Shown here piece after piece: positions 19,011-27,575 of a stretch of DNA of 64,000 bases. Location: NCBI RefSeq assembly GCF_014898175.1, contig NZ_CP062948.1, positions 2,108,001 through 2,172,000 of the forward strand, given 5' to 3'. A program made the translations under genes and the position numbers. The notes under the pieces are model-generated. The model was given only the letters and a program-made list of their open reading frames with translations. It was not told the DNA's origin and ran no database searches. The stretch's first letter is position 1, and the number at the start of each line of letters is the position of its first letter. The DNA comes from Bifidobacterium lemurum. GTDB lineage: Bacteria > Actinomycetota > Actinomycetes > Actinomycetales > Bifidobacteriaceae.

Positions 19011-19976
19011 TCATTCGACGGCGTCCGCACGGAAGCCTGCGGCGGCGCTGGTCGTCTCGCCGGGAGTGAATTGGACCCAGGCGGCCTCATCGCCGTCGGT
19101 CACCTCGATGGCGACGGACGTGACGGCGACCTCATCGGCGGAACAGGCAACGGCATAGTGTTGTGTGTCGTTTTCGTCGCGGGTGAGTTCCATATCGTAC
19201 GAGCCGGTGCCGTAGCAGTAGGCCTGAATCACGTAGGTGCCGGGATCCCACGGTGACAAATCCGAGATGGCGGTGCTCTGCGGCGGCGTCCGGTTGTTCT
19301 CGTCGTCCACGCCGGGCTCCCGCCACCATGAGGAGGCGGCGACCGGCTCGCCGTTCGTATCGTCCTGCGTCAGCGCCGTCACGCGTTCCAGCCGTTTCAC
19401 GTCCTCATCGGTGACGGGATATGTGCCGTCCGTGTTGTCGATGATGCCCAAGGTCTGCGCCAACGGCACGTCCAACGTCATCGATCCGTCGGCGTTCGCG
19501 GACGACGCGGGACGTTCGCGGGTCTCATCGTCGACGGGGAACACGCTTTGGGCCGGCGTCATCTGCATGTCGTTCTGCGCGACGAAGAACACGTATTCGT
19601 CGCCGATGGTCAGCTCCGGACCGCCCGCGCCTTCGGCGGTGTATCCGTGGATGGTGAGTTGTCCGCTGGCGGGCTGCGAGGCGCTGTCGGCACTTCCTCC
19701 GACGGCACTTCCCAACACCTCGACGGTGATGTCGGTGTCGTACGTCGTCGATTCCGGCACCGCGCACGACACGACGCGCGCGTAATACATCGCCTCGGTC
19801 GCTTCGGACATAGCCTCGATGGAGTTATACGATGGCCAATCATATTGTTGGCCTCGATCCGCTCCGGCGCACGTCTGGCCCAACGTGTCGGTCTCGCCGC
19901 ACGCCGTCAGGGCCGCGCATGCTAGAAGAACGGCCGTCATCGATGCGACGGCGCGAAATATACGTGTGTTGTTCAT
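19011..19976 (-). CDS. Secreted lipoprotein of unknown function
   Basis: This 321-residue protein starts with a lipoprotein signal peptide: a basic MNNTRIFR, a hydrophobic core, then the lipobox LTAC with the lipidated Cys near residue 26. The mature part is acidic, mostly beta-rich, and has no motif I recognise. Pairs of Cys (for example CAGADRG/VVSCAVPE and YCYGTG/VACSAD) suggest possible disulphides. The ATG at 19976 has AAGGAGAAG upstream and is preferred over the longer frame. It would be anchored on the outer face of the membrane. Confidence 0.75.
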   Translation of the reverse strand: MNNTRIFRAVASMTAVLLACAALTACGETDTLGQTCAGADRGQQYDWPSYNSIEAMSEATEAMYYARVVSCAVPESTTYDTDITVEVLGSAVGGSADSASQPASGQLTIHGYTAEGAGGPELTIGDEYVFFVAQNDMQMTPAQSVFPVDDETRERPASSANADGSMTLDVPLAQTLGIIDNTDGTYPVTDEDVKRLERVTALTQDDTNGEPVAASSWWREPGVDDENNRTPPQSTAISDLSPWDPGTYVIQAYCYGTGSYDMELTRDENDTQHYAVACSADEVAVTSVAIEVTDGDEAAWVQFTPGETTSAAAGFRADAVE

Positions 19977-20260
19977 GATTCTTCTCCTTCTCGGGTGTTG
20001 AATTCGACGATGAATGAAACCCCGTGTCCATTGTCCCACAGAACGCCCCCCCCTGCAATGCGCGCACCGCAATCGGTCGAACTATGAGTGCAGGAATCGC
20101 GTAACGACATCGCGGATCCTCAATGCGCGCGGTGATCGGCTGATGTCGGAGTCCATCCGCTCCCCATGATTTCTGTCCGTTGGCGTGCCATGAATGGCGG
20201 GAATGTAAGCTATTGGACGGCAAAACCTCGAACAACGCATCCGACGACGGAGGGCGGACG

Positions 20261-21088
20261 ATGACGACCCCCATCATCAACATCAACGCGCTCACCCCGG
20301 CCGAAACCGAAGAGGCCGTCAAAACCGCAGGCGTGCACAAAACCCGCCTGACCGGGGCGAAAGCCTTCGTCTCCGCGATGTTCGCCGGCTCGTTCATCGG
20401 CTTCGGCGCGCTGTTCTACCTCATCGTCACCTCCGACCCGGCCATGAGCTGGGGGCCGAAACGCTTCGTCGGCGGCCTCGCGTTCTGCATGGGACTCGTG
20501 CTCGTGCTGTGCTGCGGCGCGGAACTGTTCACCGGCAATTCGCTGATGGCCTCCGATCTGGCGTCGCGGCGCATCTCCTGGCCGGCCATGCTGCGCAACT
20601 GGGTGATCGTCTGGTTCGGCAACCTCGCCGGCGGACTGCTGCTGGTCGCGCTGATCACTCTCGCCGGCACGATGGGTCTGAACGACGGGCTTGTGGGGGA
20701 GACGGCCGTCGCCACCGCCGTCGCGAAGGTCACGCCCGACTGGGGCACGCTGTTCGTGCGCGGCATCCTGTGCAACATCCTCGTCTGCCTCGCCGTGCGC
20801 GTCGGCTTCTCCGCGCGCTCCGTGGGAGATAAGGTGCTCGGCATCCTGCTGCCGATCTCCGGATTCGTGGCGATGGGCTTCGAACACTGCGTGGCCAACA
20901 TGTTCTTCCTGCCGATCGGCCTTATCTGCAAACTGCTCGGATTCGGCTCGGACGTGGCCGGCGTGGACGCGCTCACCGTGACCGCCATCCTCTACAACCT
21001 CTCCGCTGCGACCTTGGGCAACATCATCGGCGGCACCGTGTTCGTCGCGCTCGGCTACTGGTTCATCAACCGCCGCCCCGGCAAGTGA
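20261..21088 (+). CDS. Formate/nitrite transporter (FNT) family channel
   Basis: This 275-residue protein has six membrane segments typical of the FNT family. Family motifs include GAKAFVSAMFAGSFIGFGALF near the first segment, GLVLVLCCGAELFTGNSLM in the second, and the NWVIVWFGNLAGGLL and GFEHCVANMFFLPIG segments, which carry the central pore histidine. These channels pass formate, nitrite or related small anions; in a mixed-acid fermenter that makes formate, formate is the likeliest cargo. The ATG at 20261 is chosen because GGAGGGCGG lies just upstream. It is convergent with the MerR gene. Confidence 0.9.
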   Translation: MTTPIININALTPAETEEAVKTAGVHKTRLTGAKAFVSAMFAGSFIGFGALFYLIVTSDPAMSWGPKRFVGGLAFCMGLVLVLCCGAELFTGNSLMASDLASRRISWPAMLRNWVIVWFGNLAGGLLLVALITLAGTMGLNDGLVGETAVATAVAKVTPDWGTLFVRGILCNILVCLAVRVGFSARSVGDKVLGILLPISGFVAMGFEHCVANMFFLPIGLICKLLGFGSDVAGVDALTVTAILYNLSAATLGNIIGGTVFVALGYWFINRRPGK

Positions 21089-21100
21089 CGCAGCAGGCCG

Positions 21101-21529
21101 TCAGTCGGCGAACTCCTCCCATGACGGCCAAGGACGGCCCTGTTCCTCGGCGTCCTTGATGCCGTGGTAGAACCGCACCTTCTGTTGGACGTGCCTGAGC
21201 TCCCTGCGCATCGCGGCGATGGTTTGCCTGAGTTCGCGCTCGTGGTCCTCGACCAGCTCGATGATATCGTCGACATGGTGCTCAAGATCGTCGTCGTATG
21301 TGTAGAACTCCCGGATCTTGGCGATGGGCAGCCCGCTCTCCTTGAAGCACTGGATGCTTTCGATGCGCGCAAGATGCGCGTCGGTGTAGCGACGCTGCCC
21401 GTTGTCGTCGCGCGGCACGTCGGAGAGCAGCCCTTCGCGCTCGTAATAGCGCAATGTGGACGCGGGGATGCTGAACCGCGCGGAGACCTGGGCGATGCTA
21501 TAGGTCGAAGAGCGCTGCGTGCCGGTCAT
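21101..21529 (-). CDS. MerR family transcriptional regulator
   Basis: This 142-residue regulator has an N-terminal MerR winged-helix domain (YSIAQVSARFSIPASTLRYYEREGLL at about 10-35, QRRYTDAHLARIESIQCFKESG at 45-65) followed by a coiled-coil dimerisation helix. It lacks the metal-binding cysteine pattern of metal sensors and resembles the AdhR/NmlR-like group linked to aldehyde or redox stress. It is divergent from the aldo/keto reductase gene at 21854, whose promoter has a dyad in the spacer, so it likely controls that gene. Confidence 0.88.
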   Translation of the reverse strand: MTGTQRSSTYSIAQVSARFSIPASTLRYYEREGLLSDVPRDDNGQRRYTDAHLARIESIQCFKESGLPIAKIREFYTYDDDLEHHVDDIIELVEDHERELRQTIAAMRRELRHVQQKVRFYHGIKDAEEQGRPWPSWEEFAD

Positions 21530-21785
21530 ATCGGAACCTTTCGCCGGGAATTCTACCCAAGGAACCGTCCGTCTGCGGCTCCATCCGTGACCAGCCTACC
21601 GATGCCCCTACCGATGTCCCTGATGTCCTTGTCGATGCCCCTATCGATTCGACTATCGGCGGGTGCCGGGATGGGCTTGCGCCGGGAGGCCCGTCTTTCC
21701 TGCATCGATGCCTCCGTCCCTCGTCGTTTGATCGCGCAGGGAAACCGTGGTCGTATTCTGCCGTGTCGTTCCGGCGTGTCGGCTT

Positions 21786-21817
21786 TTGCGTTGAACCTTA
21801 CTTCAAGTGGTTAGGTT
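21786..21817 (+). promoter_or_regulatory. Putative MerR-type operator/promoter of the aldo/keto reductase gene
   Basis: TTGCGT (21786-21791) and TAGGTT (21812-21817) are spaced by 20 bases, the over-long spacing typical of MerR-activated promoters. The dyad AACCTTAC ... GTTAGGTT (21794-21801 and 21810-21817, 7 of 8 complementary) fills the spacer. It lies 36 bases before the ATG at 21854. The rest of the 21530-21853 gap holds only a stretch of related GATG-CCC-TA repeats (21600-21650) with no evident role. Confidence 0.55.
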
Positions 21818-21853
21818 GGCAGCGTCAGAGCAACGCGAACGAAGGATGACGCA

Positions 21854-22831
21854 ATGAAGTATCGCAATGTGGGCAAATCCGGTCTTAAGGTCAGCGAGGT
21901 GGCGCTGGGCAGCTGGGTGACCGACCTGAACGGCACCGACGCCGCGGACGTCGCCCGACGGACCGTCGATCTCGCCTTCGACAATGGTGTGAATTTCTTC
22001 GACTGCGCGGACGCCTACAGCGGCGGCGCGGCCGAACGTTTCTTCGGCGACGTGCTCGCGCGGTTCCCACGTCGCGAGCTGGTCGTCTCATCCAAGGTCT
22101 ATTTCCCGACCGGGCCGGGCGTCAACGACCGGGGACTCAGCCGCAAGCATATCTTCGAAAGCTGCGAGCAAAGCCTGAACAACATGAAGCTCGACTATCT
22201 CGACCTCTACTACTGCCATCGCTTCGACGAGACCTGCGACCTCGAGGAGACGCTGCGCGCGTTGAGCGACCTCGTCTCCCAAGGCAAGATCCTCTACTAC
22301 GGCGTATCCGAGGAGTGGGGAGGCGCCCGTCTGCAGGAGGCTCAGCGCATCATCGAACGTCTCGGCCTGCATCCGCTCACCGTGGTGCAGCCGCAGTACA
22401 ATCTCGCCGACCGGTATATCGAACACGAGATCATGGATGTGTGCGCCCGTCTCGGCATCGGCATCACCACGTTCTCCCCGCTGAGCCAGGGGCTGCTCAC
22501 CGGCAAATACCGCAAAGGACGGCCGATTCCCGAAGGCTCCCGCGCCACATGGCAGGCCGACCGCCAGATCAACGACATGCTCACCGACGAGAACCTCGAC
22601 ATGGTCGAGCGGCTGATCGAGGTGGCCGACGGGCTGGGAGTCAATCTGGCCATCATGTCGATGGCGTGGATCCTGCAGCATCCGCAGGTCAGCTGCGTCA
22701 TCGCCGGCGCCAGCAAACCCAGCCAGCTGGAGAACAACATCAAGGCATCCGGCTTCGTCATCCCCGACGATGCGATGGCCGAAATCGACCGCATCACCGG
22801 ATTCCAACGCTTCGAGCGCCACGTCGGCTGA
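21854..22831 (+). CDS. Aldo/keto reductase (voltage-gated potassium channel beta-subunit-like)
   Basis: This 325-residue (alpha/beta)8-barrel NADPH-dependent oxidoreductase is of the YghZ/Kv-beta-like AKR group. The catalytic tetrad is visible: Asp in FFDCADAYSGG, Tyr in the same motif, Lys in ELVVSSKVYFPTG and His in LDLYYCHRFD. A C-terminal NADPH-binding segment (VIAGASKPSQLENNIKA) is present. It probably reduces reactive aldehydes such as methylglyoxal. The ATG at 21854 begins MKYRNVGKSGLKVSEVALG, the standard start. Its likely regulator is the divergent MerR gene. Confidence 0.92.
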   Translation: MKYRNVGKSGLKVSEVALGSWVTDLNGTDAADVARRTVDLAFDNGVNFFDCADAYSGGAAERFFGDVLARFPRRELVVSSKVYFPTGPGVNDRGLSRKHIFESCEQSLNNMKLDYLDLYYCHRFDETCDLEETLRALSDLVSQGKILYYGVSEEWGGARLQEAQRIIERLGLHPLTVVQPQYNLADRYIEHEIMDVCARLGIGITTFSPLSQGLLTGKYRKGRPIPEGSRATWQADRQINDMLTDENLDMVERLIEVADGLGVNLAIMSMAWILQHPQVSCVIAGASKPSQLENNIKASGFVIPDDAMAEIDRITGFQRFERHVG

Positions 22832-22842
22832 CCGTCGGAACG

Positions 22843-22890
22843 GTATCGTGCGGCCCGCAGTCCTTTGCGCGAAGGCGGGCCGCATGATAC
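22843..22890 (+). terminator. Hairpin terminator after the aldo/keto reductase gene
   Basis: GTATCGTGCGGCCCGC (22843-22858) pairs with GCGGGCCGCATGATAC (22875-22890) with a single G:T wobble and a 16-base loop. It starts 12 bases past the stop codon. Confidence 0.7.
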
Positions 22891-22998
22891 GGAAACCGCG
22901 GCGTCCGCTCGACGGCGGACGCGCGATGGCCGTGGCCGGGCCGCCGTCCATCGCGGCGGCCCATCTCATGACGCCGACGATGCGTTACACTGCAAGAT

Positions 22999-23601
22999 AT
23001 GAGTGAACCGACGATCCGCAGGGCCACCGTGGCCGACATCCCCGAACTCGACCGACTGCTGCATCAGGTGTTGGAGGTGCATCATGCGGGCCGCCCGGAC
23101 CTGTTCAAAGGCGGTGTGACGAAATACACCGCCGCCGAACTCGCAGGTCTCATCGCCTCGGATGAGACCCCGATTTTCGTGGCCGTCGCCGGAAATCCGC
23201 CCACGGACGAGGCGGCGGATTCCTTCGTTGCGGTCGAGCCGACGAACGGCGGCGATGCGTGTGCCGAGCGTGCCGGCAGCGGCTCCAACGAGTCCGATCC
23301 GACCATCCCGGCAGGTGCGGAACCCGTACTCGGCTACGCGTTCTGCCAGTTTCAGCGTCATCCGAACGACAACATCCTCACCGATATCACCACCCTGTAC
23401 GTGGATGACATCTGCGTGGACGAGATGGCGCGCGGCCGGCACGTCGGCAGCGCGCTCTACCATCATGCGCTCGCCTTCGCCAAGGAATCCGGCTGCCACA
23501 ACCTGACCCTCAACGTATGGTCCTGCAATCCCGGCGCGCAGGCCTTCTACGAACGCATGGGCCTCAAACCCTACAAAGTCGGCATGGAGCAGATCCTCTA
23601 G
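22999..23601 (+). CDS. GNAT family N-acetyltransferase
   Basis: This 200-residue GNAT enzyme has an N-terminal strand-helix (TIRRATVADIPELDRLLHQVLEVHHAGRPDLF), a variable insert rich in Pro, Ala and Ser near residues 70-105, then the acetyl-CoA core with DDICVDEMARGRHVGSALYHHALAFAKESG and the C-terminal NVWSCNPGAQAFYERMGLKPYKVGMEQIL. Substrate is unknown. The insert is not typical of the family. It sits alone behind a terminator and 30 bases ahead of the UvrA-like gene, so the two may be co-transcribed. Confidence 0.85.
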   Translation: MSEPTIRRATVADIPELDRLLHQVLEVHHAGRPDLFKGGVTKYTAAELAGLIASDETPIFVAVAGNPPTDEAADSFVAVEPTNGGDACAERAGSGSNESDPTIPAGAEPVLGYAFCQFQRHPNDNILTDITTLYVDDICVDEMARGRHVGSALYHHALAFAKESGCHNLTLNVWSCNPGAQAFYERMGLKPYKVGMEQIL

Positions 23602-23631
23602 CGGGCCGGCTGACGCCTACAATAGGGCGGT

Positions 23632-26358
23632 ATGACAGACGGACGACGAATCGGCGGCGCGGATCACATCGAAATCCGCGGCGCACGCGTGAACAATCTC
23701 AAACACGTGGATGTGGACATCCCACTCAACCGATTGGTCGCCGTGGCGGGCGTCTCCGGCTCCGGCAAATCCTCACTCGCTTTGGACGTGCTTTACGCGG
23801 AAGGCTCGCGCCGCTACCTCGACGCGCTGTCGACCTACACGCGCCGGCGCATGACGCAGGCGCAACGCCCGCAGATTGACGAAGCCCGCTACCTGCCGCC
23901 CGCGCTGGCCTTGCGGCAGCGGCCGGGCGTGGGCGGCGTGCGCTCCACTTTCGGCACGATGACCGAACTGCTCAACGTGCTGCGCCTCATGTTCTCCCGA
24001 CTGGCCCACCACCGTTGCCCCAATGGGCACTATCACGCTCCGACCATCGCTGTGGCCGCCGAAACCCCGTTCTTCTGCGACGAATGCGGCGCGCGCATCG
24101 ACGCGCCGGGAGCGGAGATGCTCGCCTTCAACTCCACCGGCGCATGCCCGCGCTGTCAAGGCACCGGCCTGGTGCGCGACGTGGACGATGCGACCTTGGT
24201 GCCGGACGATTCGCTCACCATCGACGAGGGCGCGGTGCTGCCGTGGAAGATGTTCGGCTGGCGCGTGCAGAACGACATCGCCCGCGAATTCGGCGTGCGC
24301 ACCGACGTGCCGTTCCGAGACCTGACGGACAAGGAACGCGACATCGTCTTCAACGGGCCGGAGGAGAAGAAGCATATCGTCGTCACGTCGATGAAAGGCG
24401 TGCACGAACTCGACTTCACCTTCCGCAACGCGCGCCTGACCGTCACCAAGGAGCTGGAACGCGCCGCCGACGAAAAGCGCCTCGCCCGCGTGATGCGCTT
24501 CGTCACCGAACACACCTGCCCCGACTGCGACGGCACGCGGCTGAGCGAGGCCGCCCGATGGCCGCTGATCGACGGCATCAACCTCGCCCAAGCCACCGCC
24601 ATGACCTTGGATGGCGCGCTGGTGTGGGTGCGCGGCGTGCCGGCCGGACTGCCGGACGAGATGCGGCCGATGGCCCAAGCCTTGGCCGACACCTTCGAGG
24701 AGATGGGCCAACGACTGGTGCAGCTCGGCCTCGGATATTTGGGCTTGGATCGATCCGGCGAATCCCTCTCCACCGGCGAACGCCAGCGCGCGCAGCTCGC
24801 CCGCGCCGTGCGCAACGAGACCACCGGCGTGCTCTACGTGCTCGACGAACCCTCCACCGGCCTGCATCCGGCGAATATGGAAGGATTGGTCGGCGTGATG
24901 CGCGACCTGCTGGGCGACGGCAACTCGGTCGTGTTCGTCGACCACGACGTGAACGTGCTGCGCGCCGCCGATTATTTCATCGAAATGGGACCCGGCGCGG
25001 GCGTGGAAGGCGGGCGCGTCATCGCCCAAGGCTCGCCGGATGAGATCATCGCCGACCCGAACTCGCGCATCGCGGGATTCCTCGCCGGGCGCGAACCTGC
25101 GCTCGTGCGCGAGCGGCAGACGGCATCGGCGGCTGCGGTCGGCACGGATGAGAATGCCTCTTTCGACGATGCGGCCGTCCGTTCCAAACGCAAGTCCGGC
25201 AAGGGCGGCAAGGAAGCGGCGGATCATGGCGGCGATACGCGTTGGCTGCGCATGCGCACCGAAGCCATCCACACCGTGCGGCCGTTGGACGTGGCGATTC
25301 CGGTCGGGCGTCTCACCGCCGTCACCGGCGTCTCCGGATCGGGCAAAACCACGATGGTGCTCGAATCCTTGGTGCCCGCCTTGCAGGCCGCGGCCGAGGG
25401 GCGTGCGCTGCCGAAGCATGTGAGTGCGATCGACGCGGCCGGCATCGACACGGTGCGTATCGTGGACTCCACACCCATCGGCGTCAACGTGCGCTCCACC
25501 CTCGCCACCTACAGCGGCATCATGGACCTGCTGCGCCGCGCGTTCGCCGCCACCGACGAGGCGCAGGCCCGTGGACTTGCGCTCGCCGACTTCTCCTACA
25601 ACACCGGCTCGCTGCGCTGCCCGCAATGCGACGGCGCGGGCCGCGTCAACCTAGACGTGCAGTTCCTGCCGGATGTGACGATCGCCTGCCCCGCCTGCGA
25701 AGGCACGCGCTACCGCGACGAGGTGAACGGCATACGGCTTGCGGTGGGGGAGCGGCGCATGACGCTGCCGCAGATCCTCGCCATGAGCGTCGACGCGCTG
25801 CTGGACGTTTTTGAGGGCCGCGCGTCACGGACGGCGGATTCGGCACAAGAGGCCGCCGCAGGCTCGCGAAGGAACGCGACCGCGCCTGCCGACAAGACGA
25901 ACGCGCATGACGCCGCCGGAGCGGCGCCCGCCGACGCGACGCGCAAACGCATCGCCAAAGCGTTGCGCACCCTGCACGATCTGGGACTCGGCTATCTCAC
26001 GCTCGGCGAGGACACGCCCTCATTGTCCGGCGGCGAGGCGCAGCGGCTCAAACTCTCCAACGAACTCGGCAAGCGGCAGCGCACTTCGCTGTTCGTGCTC
26101 GACGAACCCACGGTCGGCCTGCACCCGTTGGACGTGCGCACGCTGATCGGCGTGCTGCAGCGGCTGCTCGACGGCGGCGCCACCATCGTGGTCATCGAAC
26201 ACGACCTCGACCTGATCGCCAACGCCGACCACGTCATCGACATGGGGCCGGGCGGCGGCGAACAAGGCGGCCGCATCGTCGCCACCGGTTCGCCCGAGCG
26301 GATCGCCGCCGCATCCGAATCGGTCACGGGCCGCTATCTGCGGGCGCTGTTGGGCTGA
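23632..26358 (+). CDS. UvrA-like ABC ATPase (UvrA paralogue, UvrA2/DrrC type)
   Basis: This 908-residue protein has two ABC ATPase halves as in UvrA: Walker A GVSGSGKSS near 40-48 with signature LSTGERQRAQL near 380, and GVSGSGKTT near 566 with LSGGEAQRLKL near 797. A zinc-finger region CPQC ... CPAC begins near 663, and a second Cys-rich region (CDEC ... CPRC) lies near 145-180. It is shorter than housekeeping UvrA, and Ala/Thr-rich linkers interrupt both halves (about 490-530 and 735-770). Such paralogues are linked to tolerance of DNA-binding drugs rather than general excision repair. It is therefore probably not the main uvrA. Confidence 0.85.
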   Translation: MTDGRRIGGADHIEIRGARVNNLKHVDVDIPLNRLVAVAGVSGSGKSSLALDVLYAEGSRRYLDALSTYTRRRMTQAQRPQIDEARYLPPALALRQRPGVGGVRSTFGTMTELLNVLRLMFSRLAHHRCPNGHYHAPTIAVAAETPFFCDECGARIDAPGAEMLAFNSTGACPRCQGTGLVRDVDDATLVPDDSLTIDEGAVLPWKMFGWRVQNDIAREFGVRTDVPFRDLTDKERDIVFNGPEEKKHIVVTSMKGVHELDFTFRNARLTVTKELERAADEKRLARVMRFVTEHTCPDCDGTRLSEAARWPLIDGINLAQATAMTLDGALVWVRGVPAGLPDEMRPMAQALADTFEEMGQRLVQLGLGYLGLDRSGESLSTGERQRAQLARAVRNETTGVLYVLDEPSTGLHPANMEGLVGVMRDLLGDGNSVVFVDHDVNVLRAADYFIEMGPGAGVEGGRVIAQGSPDEIIADPNSRIAGFLAGREPALVRERQTASAAAVGTDENASFDDAAVRSKRKSGKGGKEAADHGGDTRWLRMRTEAIHTVRPLDVAIPVGRLTAVTGVSGSGKTTMVLESLVPALQAAAEGRALPKHVSAIDAAGIDTVRIVDSTPIGVNVRSTLATYSGIMDLLRRAFAATDEAQARGLALADFSYNTGSLRCPQCDGAGRVNLDVQFLPDVTIACPACEGTRYRDEVNGIRLAVGERRMTLPQILAMSVDALLDVFEGRASRTADSAQEAAAGSRRNATAPADKTNAHDAAGAAPADATRKRIAKALRTLHDLGLGYLTLGEDTPSLSGGEAQRLKLSNELGKRQRTSLFVLDEPTVGLHPLDVRTLIGVLQRLLDGGATIVVIEHDLDLIANADHVIDMGPGGGEQGGRIVATGSPERIAAASESVTGRYLRALLG

Positions 26359-26497
26359 CGGGCGTCGTATGTGATGATTTCGATGCTCTCGATTGCGAGC
26401 GTGCGGCATAGAGGCGGAATCGTGACACGGTTTTGGAACGGAAACATCAGGATATTCTCAGTCATTCACATCATGACTTGAAGAATGACGCGGTTAT

Positions 26498-26578
26498 ATG
26501 GATATCAGCTTCACCAAGCCTCGAGCCGCAAGGCTCCTGATAACTGAACCTTCTTCTCTCTCCTTTCTTCTTCTCTAA
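26498..26578 (+). other. Possible 26-codon ORF or small RNA ending in a terminator
   Basis: In the 464-bp gap 26359-26823, an ATG at 26498 opens a 26-codon frame ending in the Ser/Leu-rich SLSFLLL; its TAA overlaps the left arm of the terminator at 26577. Inside, TATCAG and CTGATA (about 26503 and 26537) and GAGCC ... GGCTC can pair, giving a stem-loop. No good ribosome site is visible, so a small RNA is as likely as a peptide, and neither is proven. Confidence 0.3.
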
Positions 26579-26607
26579 GCCCGGGATTCGTTCCGGGCTT
26601 TTCTTCT
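26577..26607 (+). terminator. Intrinsic terminator with T-rich tail
   Basis: AAGCCCGG (26577-26584) pairs with CCGGGCTT (26593-26600), followed by TTTTCTTCTTT. This is the best classical Rho-independent terminator in the window. It lies 219 bases after the UvrA-like stop, so it ends either that transcript or a separate small RNA. Confidence 0.75.
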
Positions 26608-26686
26608 TTGCGTCCGCGACCATCCCGTTCCCTTGGTTTGCGTCATCGGCAAGGCTCGTCAAACGTATGCCGTTGACGGCCATGAT

Positions 26687-26770
26687 GGGTTTCACGGGAT
26701 GGCGGATCACGGTTTTGAGATTCTCGGGCTTGCCTTTGCGTGGATCGCCCAGATAGATTTCGTGATGGTG
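26687..26770. repeat. 84-bp direct repeat, left copy (duplicated 3' end of the GyrI-like gene)
   Basis: This segment matches 27722-27805 at 82 of 84 positions. On the minus strand it encodes the same GDPRKGKPENLKTVIRHPVK tail as the GyrI-like gene at 27713-28381, but here it is detached from any gene. It flanks the toxin-antitoxin pair on the left. Confidence 0.9.
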
Positions 26771-26788
26771 GCATAAAACATCAAAGAA

Positions 26789-26817
26789 TTGTATTGTGTG
26801 CCTATTGGGCGTACAAT
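26789..26817 (+). promoter_or_regulatory. Promoter and palindromic operator of the toxin-antitoxin pair
   Basis: TTGTAT (26789-26794), a 17-base spacer and TACAAT (26812-26817) form a strong promoter. The predicted start falls at about 26824, the antitoxin ATG itself, suggesting a leaderless mRNA. A dyad with arms ATTGTGTGCC (26793-26802) and GGCGTACAAT (26808-26817) covers the promoter, the expected place for autorepression by the antitoxin. Confidence 0.7.
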
Positions 26818-26823
26818 GTGGGT

Positions 26824-27102
26824 ATGACTTCAGTGACAACGGATACGGTGCGCTCGTCGCGCTTGGCTATGAGAATGACTCCCGAACAGCGGTCGACCAT
26901 CGACAAAGCGGCCTTACTCAAGGGGACGACCATCACTCAATGGGCTTTGGACCATTTGATTGATGACGCCCGACGTGATATCGAAGAGGAGACTGCCATT
27001 CGTTTGTCGGCCAAGGCGTTCGATGAATTCAAAGAAGCGTTGGAGAGGCCTATGCCGAAGGCTATGCGGGAGTTGTTGAGGCGGGATCCGGAATGGCTGT
27101 GA
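26824..27102 (+). CDS. DUF1778 (TacA-like) ribbon-helix-helix antitoxin
   Basis: This 92-residue protein has the DUF1778 layout: an N-terminal DNA-binding part (RLAMRMTPEQRSTIDKAALLKGTTITQWALDHLIDDARRDIEEE) and a C-terminal toxin-neutralising tail (IRLSAKAFDEFKEALERPMPK). In known systems it binds the toxin through this tail and represses the operon. The gene overlaps the GNAT toxin by 10 bases. The ATG at 26824 is taken because it begins the conserved part and coincides with the predicted transcription start. It lies within the 84-bp repeat pair, and GC content is lower than in the flanking housekeeping genes. Confidence 0.9.
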   Translation: MTSVTTDTVRSSRLAMRMTPEQRSTIDKAALLKGTTITQWALDHLIDDARRDIEEETAIRLSAKAFDEFKEALERPMPKAMRELLRRDPEWL

Positions 27103-27575
27103 GGTTCACGGCGCCAAGGCGAATCGAACTGGCGGACGATGTATCCGGCTTCCACTCAGGCAAGCGGTTGTTGGATGAATGGCTGATGAACCATGCGTTC
27201 AATGCGCTCAACCGTGGTACCGCCGTCACCTACGTATCGCACGATGAGTGTGGGAGCCTGGCTGGCTTTTATTCGTTGTCGGCCAACTCCGTGAATCGGG
27301 GTGATGTGCACGGCGGATGGTTGGCGCGTAATACGCCGGAACAGATTCCGGTCATTCTTTTGGGCATGCTTGCCATTGACGAGCGCTACCAAGGACAGGG
27401 GCTGGGTTGGCGTCTGTTGTTGGACGCTGTTGAGCGCGCGATGGCTGCCTCATCGCAGATTGGTGCGCGAGCCTTGATCGTCGATCCGTTGGACGATGAT
27501 GCCGCCTCATTCTATAAGCATTTTGGATTCTCTCGCTTGCGGGATTCGACGCGTATGTTCGCCAAACTGGTCTAA
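27093..27575 (+). CDS. GNAT toxin (TacT-like aminoacyl-tRNA acetyltransferase)
   Basis: This 160-residue GNAT protein has the TacT/AtaT-type pattern: FHSGKRLLDEWLMNHA near 22-37, the GFYSLSANSV strand near 58-67, LLGMLAIDERYQGQGLGWRLLLDAVERA with the acetyl-CoA loop, ALIVDPLDDDAASFYKHFGF and a final RMFAKL. Family members block translation by acetylating the amino group of charged tRNAs. The catalytic Tyr is likely in SFYKHFGF near residue 140. It overlaps the antitoxin gene by 10 bases. The tRNA target cannot be read from the sequence. Confidence 0.9.
   Translation: MAVRFTAPRRIELADDVSGFHSGKRLLDEWLMNHAFNALNRGTAVTYVSHDECGSLAGFYSLSANSVNRGDVHGGWLARNTPEQIPVILLGMLAIDERYQGQGLGWRLLLDAVERAMAASSQIGARALIVDPLDDDAASFYKHFGFSRLRDSTRMFAKLV

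Noticed and set aside
26471..26839. Minus-strand 122-codon frame containing the GyrI-like tail
   Set aside because: Only the duplicated 84-bp tail resembles a protein. The rest crosses a terminator and non-coding sequence, so it is a repeat fragment and not a gene.
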